A stretch of DNA of 64,000 nt from Gibbula magus (taxonomy: Eukaryota > Mollusca > Gastropoda > Trochida > Trochidae): positions 23,089,860 to 23,153,859 of the forward strand of contig OW388293.1 of NCBI GenBank assembly GCA_936450465.1, in the 5' to 3' direction. Position 1 is the stretch's first letter. Each line of letters opens with the position of its first letter. Position numbers and translations under genes: made by a program. Positions 53,201 through 62,200 of this stretch are shown piece after piece. Under the pieces are notes generated by a model. That model searched no databases and had not been told where the DNA came from. It worked only from the letters and a program-made list of their open reading frames with translations.

Positions 53201-56200
53201 CATCGTTTGAAGATGCTTTGAATCAATATTAATTTCATCTTTGTTAGAACATGCTCTATAATGAATAATAACATGGCAACAAGAAAGGTAGACAAAGGAA
53301 TTTTATCGCTGGGTTGAATTTCCTTTGTTCGAAAGATGTTTAATCAATAACATTATTCTAGTTTCAACATGGTTTGACATGGAAATAAACCATTGTAAGG
53401 AACGATATTTTGTGACCCAACAAGTGGTTTTGAGAGGAAAATTTACATTTGGGCTTAGAAAGTTTTCAAAAGGAATTTATATAGTTTTTGTGTATGTGAG
53501 AGAATATATGTATAAAGCATCTGAGAGCTCCTGCCTTCTATTGCTTGCTTTATATATAATGAAACTGGCATGGAAATATGATGAGTACATAATCTTATCA
53601 TTTTATGTTATGGTTAAATCTAGCTTGTTTTTTGTTTGAAGAGATGTATAGTATATGATGTATGATATTACAGTGTATATATACAAGGAAGTTTTGTTTT
53701 GATGAATAATGGTTTTATGGTTTTGAAGATGATCAATGGTTTCTTTCTCATAATTATTTTACAGTATAGAACATTACCTTAAAGGTGATGTAGAACGATT
53801 TTTGCATATTTTGTTGGTGTGGAACTCTTCAGTGTGAGAGGTATAGATTTGTAAGTCTCATGAGAATTTGAGAGTTCGACAGCAAGATAATTAACCATTC
53901 TATCATGGTACCATATTAAAAAATCTACTTTGAGTGTTTATCGGTAGGTATCTCCCTGCGGTCAGATCACTTGAACTACCTTTGAACATTAAAATGGCCG
54001 CTTGAAGGGAAATGCACTCGCATGACTTATCTGAACAATTTACATTTGTTTTAGAACTCTTTTGATTGATTCAGGAGTATTATTTTGCCATTCGTAACAC
54101 TTATTTACCTTTTCGTGAGATCACTTTATTTCAGTAAGAAAAATGTGCTGTAGCGCTTTTAAGATATCAAAAGTTGACAATTTTAAATTTAGTAATGTCA
54201 GAGACAAATATTACACAGTAGTAATCAACACACTTTGATAGAATCAGAATAATTTTGTTATCTTTATTACATACTAATATTTTGTAAGAATAAAAGGTAG
54301 GGTTAGCAGAAAATATTTAATGTTTATACTTACCATTATTTATTACATTATACTGACAATTGAAAAGTGCATGTGTACTTCATTATAATTATTATTCGCA
54401 CAGATACACAAACATATATCTATCCCCTTTTCCACTGGTACCTTGTCTAATCTAAGTTAACAAACATAATGACAATAAGAATTTATTAATTTAGATTGCC
54501 CTAGATATGTCAAAGAGGTAAGCTGAGTTTTCATGCAAACATATAGATTGAAGTGTGCTCTTGTCAACTTGGACTACATCAATATTACTTTTAATCCTGA
54601 TTAATTTTATTCTTGCCATTCTGTTTCAATGTTACTATAAAGTATTTATAAACAAATATGTTCCAGGGTTTAATATGATGTAATTTGATGCACTAGAAAT
54701 TCAAAATCAAATAAAACACATTCAAACGAGGTTTATGAAATTACGTACTGGTAATATGATACCTTAAACTTTCAATTATTGTTAAAAATATGATGCATTT
54801 AAATGTTTTTATTTATAAAATTCTAGAATACATCTGTGTCGTGATGAATGTTGGCATTACAAGAAAGCACACAAATTATTTGTTTTTCTTTAATTATAAC
54901 CATACTTTTTACTGATTGCATATTGAAATGAAAATTGTTCTCACAAATTCCAAGATAAATCCAAAACGCAGTTCCCTGGTAGCTTCTAGAACCTAACCTA
55001 GCTCTGCTCTCATAGCAGAATGACACTCTGAAACGACAAACAATTGGAACATTACACCAAGGTGCATGGTAATAAAATGCCTCTTCTATGAATTATTATG
55101 ACCATCTTCTGTACTGTTAATGTTCGTGTTATGGCCAGCATGCTGGGTTTCAAATTGCAGTACAAGAATCAGGAACAAATCAATACAGTGCATTGTTTGT
55201 GTGTGTCATGCAGGGATCTTTGTACACTGTACACCCCAATGGGTGTTTATCATAGTACGAGAATTACTACCATTTGATAGTGATTTTCAGAATTTCAACT
55301 GAAAGTTTATCATTTGGCAGGACAATATTGAAAGCAAAGACCAAAGGCAATTAGTTATTTTTAATGAATCTTAAATTTTACAGCATAGCGTGTAAATAGT
55401 TAAAGAGACTGTTCTATATGGGTATTTTACAGGCTTGGCATGTACCTTTGAATTAAAAAACTGAGTAAAAATGAATAGTTTTATTCTTAAATGATATTTT
55501 GAACTTGAAGTTTGTAAATGCCTTCAAAATGTTCTTGAGACACTTTCAAATCAACCCTACCAGATGAGCTTGCTGGTCATGTGAGATTCACTTGAGATTC
55601 GCTGTCCCAATAAATTGGAAGATAACTAGCAGTTTCCTGGTAGGCAGTTGTTTTAAATGTCATACCTCTGTTCTATATACTATTGTTTGGTTACTGGCTG
55701 GCTACTTCAATTTTGATTACATAGTTGCATCTGAGAATTGCCGATATTTTCAATGAACAATACGGTCAATGAACTTTTATACATTTATTTTTGTGGCCAT
55801 AAAAAAAAGTAAATTTTTGGCCAGCTGGTTTTAAAAGCTTATTTATGGGCACTAAATGAGTTTTTAAAAATTTGTATATTATAGGTCATATTTATCACTA
55901 TTCAGAATGAAAGCTTAATGCAGTAAGTCTTTATGTAAGAATATAAGACAGCCCATTACCCATTGCGATTATATGTAGAAAACGGTATCACATATTAAAC
56001 GAAAACTGCTAGAGGCAATTTTATTTTGAACGCCTTATAACAATTTGGGAAATGGATCTTTCTGTGCTTAACCAACCCAGAACCATTTGTTTAAGAACTC
56101 TATTCATTGATTGAAGATTGTTTTGCAATTGCTAACATATTTTTTTCATTTTGTGAGATCTCTATTTTAATTAGAAAACGTGCTACAGCCCTTTTAAAAG

Positions 56201-59200
56201 TTTGTATTTGATGTCAAGTAGGAGTCTATCAGTAATCAATACAGTGAATCCCATGTGTTCTACCTGAGGGATGACACATTCCCTGAGTCATACACACACC
56301 TTCATGCATCACCCAATCATTGATCTCCGTTTGTGTTTGTCTTTTAGGTCGTGACATAACAATGACCCAATTAACTCTTGACCTGTTTGTCCTTAAAGGG
56401 GTTGACATAAACTAAGTTTATTGTTTTCACATATGTCGAACATTATCAATGATGTTATTTTTTTATTTATATTTATTGAGAAGTATTGATGGTTGCTGAA
56501 TGAACATTTTGATGCTTTAAAATGGTTCAGTATAGTGGTATAGTGCCACTATTAAGGTGAAAAGTGATTTGGATCTAAAAACGGACTTGCCATATTTAGG
56601 AGATGAATATAGAAGTCTAGTGAGATGATTTAAATCAGCACATATGTCATATTATGGTATTTTAGCATGTATCATAGGAAAATAACATTTTGAATATGAA
56701 AAATACTCTCTGTCACCTTCAAGGCACCGTGATTGCAAACTTGTCTGAATAATCTGCGTTGATATACTGGGGAATAATGTACACATTTTGGGGGGAGGGA
56801 GTCATCAAATGTACATGCACAATGTTTCAAAAGTGGAAAGTTGTGTTTGTTTTAACGTCTCAGAATTATGACTTCATGTTCCATTAATGTTGAGGATGGG
56901 TTGTGCATATTTAATCTGGTTATTCATTTGATATGCATCGATCATGTCCCACATTGATCTGTGTATTCTATTTTCACTTTCAGGTCATGACACTTGTGTA
57001 CTTACCTTTTCTGTAGTTTTATTGATGAAAAGGGAAATTCGTTTTAGTTTGATTACTGGAACTAGATAAAGTCTAAATTTAACACGAGTCATTTCTGAAA
57101 TCTTAGTCCTGTGTCCTTGTTGATTTTATTGGATAACAACTTCTTTATTGTGAACATACAGAGTGATTACTCCTTCATCAGGTGTTATGTGGTATTACAA
57201 TGTGGGACACATTTATACAGAATGTTATTAACCATAGTTTTGAATAACACAGGGTTTAGAATTTAGATATTCAATCTGTTTCCTACATTTGTGTTAGTTG
57301 GTGGTACTGAGAACTTATCAATAATTGATAAAGATTCTACTTCTGTGAGGTTTACAGAGTATATTCTATCTGAGACTCTTAAAATTTAAGCTTGTGTTTC
57401 TGTGATTTGACCCATTTGGAAAATAAATGCTACTCAAAATCTCTCCCAAAGAACAATTTTGCCAAATTTTCCCACCCATTAAAAAAAAAATTTCCAAAAA
57501 GAATTGAAAACCAAGTGATTAATTTTCCTTTGCCCAAATGTGAATCTATGTTTTGTTGGTGTTAATATGCATTAAATATAAATTTACGAGTATGTTACAT
57601 AAACTGAGGTAGATTTGACCATGGATGCACATGTTCTGGTTGGTAAAAACTCTGCTATAAGGAAGCATCAGGATGTATTTCTGGAGCTGATGTCATGGTT
57701 AAACGTACTCCGTTAACAGTATCTGCCTTCAAACACAGATGCTGCTTTACATGTTTAGAATAAATCTTTGAACAGTTATAAGCAGGGAATTGCATAAAAA
57801 GGCACAAGATTTTTACACATTTCCTTTCGTATAGAGCACACATTATCTAGAGAAGTACATTTATAATGCCTTATCTTCTTCAAGTTTTATTCACTTATAA
57901 ATGAAATTTAGAATATGCAAGTTTAACTGTCTCCTTGAATTTGTGTGCCTTTTTATTACACCATGATTAGAGGTTTTCATTTCTAATTACCGGTATCTTG
58001 GGTCACTATATTGATATTCTGCGGTAAAATTGTCTTTAAAAAGTTATCAGATAATTTGTACAGACCTGAAGACCAGGGTCATGTTGCAAGAAACTTTAAG
58101 GAGACCTTAAGTCACTAAGGTAGCCTTTGTGCAATGTTAAAAGATGGCACAACGGCTGCAAGAAGGAGACTTCAGCGTTTCAATATCTAGATGTGTTATT
58201 GCAATGTTGCTGATGTTGTTGAGCAATATATTATGTTTTCAGAAATTTATGTTGGTCATCAAAAAAACATTAAAGTAACTTGAAAATTTACTTTAATCTT
58301 TTGAAATTTTCAGGATCAAAGAAAGGCTCCACATCTTCCACAAGTTTCGTCTCAACATCAGTGTCTCATGACCTTGACGTGACACATCGAGGCATGCATC
58401 GATTCATTCCGCGTCACGCAGACGAGATCGCTGTAGAGATCGGCGACCCCATTCATGTTGTCAAGGAATCAGATGACCTATGGTGTGAAGGTCAGAGTCA
58501 ATTTTTATCAATGATTTTTTCAAATGACAATAATGGTTTTTTAAAATAATTTTTCATCTTTTTTTATTTCAGTTTTTAAATTTTGAAAATCCTTGTTTTG
58601 TATGCATTTAATATGAAACTTTAAAGATTCACATTTCATTGAAAAATTACTTACTTGTATAGTTAATGACATGAAGTTACTTTAAAAGATTAACATTTCA
58701 TTTAAAAATTAGTAATTTATATAGTTCATGACATGAATTTACTACAAAAGATTCACATTTCATTGAAAAATTACTTACTTATTTAGTTAATGAAATTAAT
58801 TTACTATAAAAGATTTACATTTCATTGAAAAGTTACTAACTGATATAGTTGATGACATGAAATTACAATAAAAGATTCATATTTCATTGAAAAATTACTT
58901 ACTCGGTACTCTCATTTAATGACATGATACTACAAAAGATTCCCATGTCATTGAAACAACAGATAAATGGTATGAATGTTATATTTAAATTCACGAACAG
59001 TTCTTTTTATCAGACAAATGCCAAAGTAGTCAGAGAAGATTGAAAAATTAAATAATTATATATAAATTAACAAAAGAAAATTCCAGCGCTGACGTGTTAT
59101 TAAATGAAGCATGTTATTGCTGCAGGTGTGAACCTGAGAACAGCACAGAAAGGAATCTTCCCGGGGATGTACGCCACCGATCTTACCTTCCTCGAGGAGG

Positions 59201-62200
59201 AGTCAGGTGAGGGGAACCGTCCATAAATATACTCATTTGTAATATTTTTAGCTCATCAGGCCTGAAAGGCCCGATGGGCTTATGGCATGGCATGGCGTCC
59301 GGCGTCCGTCCGTCCATCCGTCCGTCCGTCCGTCCATCCGTCCGTAAACTTTGCACATTTTCGACTTCTTCTCCAGAACCAATGACTCCACAGAGCTAAA
59401 ATTTTATGTGCAGACTCCTTGGCCAATGGGGATTCTAAATTGTAGATTTCGTGACCCCGTGACCCCAAATGGGGTCACAGGGGTCACATCCTTAAAAACC
59501 TATTTTCATCTTCTTCTCCAGTTCCAAAAGGTCAAGAGAGCTGAAAAGTTGTGTACAGACTCCTTGGCCAATGGGGATTCTAAATTGTAGATTTCGTGAC
59601 CCCATGACCCCAAATGGGGTCACCGGGGTCACATCCTTAAAAACCTATTTTCATCTTCTTCTCCAGTTCCAAAAGGTCTAGAGAGCTGAAAAGTTGTGTA
59701 CAGACTCCTTGGCCAATGGGGATTCTAAATTGTACATTTCGTGACCCCATGACCCCAAATGGGGTCACAGGGGTCACATCCTTAAAAACCTATTTTCATC
59801 TTCTTCTGCAGTTCCAAAAGGTCTAGAGAGCTGAAAAGTTGTGTACAGACTCCTTGGCCATTGGGGATACTAAATTGTAGATTTCGTGACCCCATGACCC
59901 CAAATGGGGTCACAGGGGTCACATCCTTAAAAACCTATTTTCATCTTCTTCTCCAGTTCCAAAAGGTCAAGAGAGCTGAAAAGTTGTGTACAGACTCCTT
60001 GGCCAATGGGGATTCTAAATTGTAGATTTCGTGACCCCATGACCCCAAATGGGGTTACCGGGGTCACATCCTTAAAAACCTATTTACATCTTCTTCTCCA
60101 GTTCCAAAAGGTCTAGAGAGCTGAAAAGTTGTGTACAGACTCCTTGGCCAATGGGGATACTAAATTGTACATTTTGTGACCCCATGACCCCAAATGGGGT
60201 CACAGGGGTCACATCCTTAAAAACCTATTTTCATCTTCTTCTCCGGTTCCAAAAGGTCAATAGAGCTGAAAAGTTGTGTGCAGACTCCTTAGCCAATGGG
60301 GATACTAAATTGTACATTTCGTGACCCCATGACCCCAAATGGGGTCACAGGGGTCACATCCTTAAAAACCTATTTTCATCTTCTTCTCCAGTTCCAAAAG
60401 GTCTAGAGAGCTGAAAAGTTGTGTGCAGACTCCTTGGCCAATGGGGATTCTAAATTGTAGATTTCGTGACCCCTTGACCCCAAATGGGGTCACAGGGGTC
60501 ACATCCTTAAAAACCTTTTTTCATCTTCTTCTCCAGTTCCAATAAGTCAAGAGACTTGAAAAGTTGTGTGCAGACTCCTTGGCCAATGGGGATTCTAAAT
60601 TGTAGATTTCGTGACCCCATGACCCTAAATGGGGTCACTGGGGTCACATCCTTAAAAACCTATTTTCATCTTCTTCTCCAGTTCCAAAAGGTCTAGAGAG
60701 CTGAAAAGTTGTGTACAGACTCCTTGGCCAATGGGGATACTAACTTGTAGATTCCGTGACCCCATGACCCCAAATGGGGTCACAGGGGTCACATCCTTAA
60801 AAACCTATTTTTATCTTCTTCTCCAGTTCCAAAAAGTCTAGAGAGCTGAAAAGTGATGTGCAGACTCCTTGTCCAATGGGGATTCAAAATTGTAGATTTT
60901 GTGACCCTGTGACCCCAATCTAGGTCACGGGTCATGACCCAAATATTTTCATCTTTATCTTAAGTACGTAAAGCTGTAGAAAGGTGAAATTGTAATTGTA
61001 GGATTGGTGACCCTGTGACTCCAAAGTTGGGTCACAGGAGTCATGGTCTAAAAAACCTATTTTTTTCTTGATAACAATGTATTACTTGATATAACTTAGA
61101 TAGTCAACCTTAGATAATAATCAATGAAATCTTGATGAGCTACAGAGCCCATGGCTCTATTTTTATCTTTTAAAGGGGCTGTTTTGCAAAATTTATGTTT
61201 TCAGAGGGTAAAACATCTTATAATACCCCCGCTACGAAGTAAGCGGGGGTATATAGCGGTCATTCCGTCCGGTCAATTTTCTCATAAACCGTCAAAGGTA
61301 CATCAACCAAACTTTGTACAGTTGTTAACCATGTTCTTCCGATCGCGCACAGACAATTTCCATGGAAACGTCACTTTTTGGACTTAGTTTTATTGTGTTC
61401 AATGGGGACAAGTTTTCTCGGATACTGGTCAACCTAGGTGAATGAAATTTTGGTTGTGAGTACTCATGACCAGTTCCGAAATATTATTTTTTAAGGAGTT
61501 ATGGCCCTTGAATCCGAAATTGAACTTAGTACCAAAAGAACTGTGATGCTCCAATGGGGACAAGTTTTCTCGGAAACTATTACATCTAGGTGAATGAAAT
61601 TTAATATGGAGGTAGTCCAGATGATACTCTTCATCGAGTTCGAAAACCAGTTCCGAAATATTATTTTTTTACGGAGTTATGGCCCTTGAATCCGAAATTT
61701 AACTTAGTACCAAAAGAGCTGTGATGCTCCAATAGGGACAAGTTTTCTCAGCAACTATTACATCTAGGTGAATGAAATTTTACATGTAGGTAGTCCAGAT
61801 GATACTCTTCATCGAGTTAACAGTCCAGTTCCGAAATATTATTTTTTACGGAGTTATGAAGCCCTTGAATCTGTAATTGAACTTGGTACAAATTACCGGT
61901 GTCATGCTCTAATGGGAAAAATTAAGTTACCTGAAAAATATTACATCTGGGTGAATGAAATTTTGTAATAACAGTCAGTTCCTTAAATTAATTTGGACAA
62001 TATTATGATGCTTGAAGCTGTTTTTTAAACAAAGTAACCTTCACATCTATAATTTTCAATGGACAGATAGCGGATGGCGGGGGTATGTGAGCCATGCTCA
62101 CTTTTTTCTTGTTACAAAAAGCAATTATCCATAACAGTGATAACGGTGTTGTGTATAGAGCAAAAATTGCATGGCGGCCATTTTAATGTGAACACATTTT

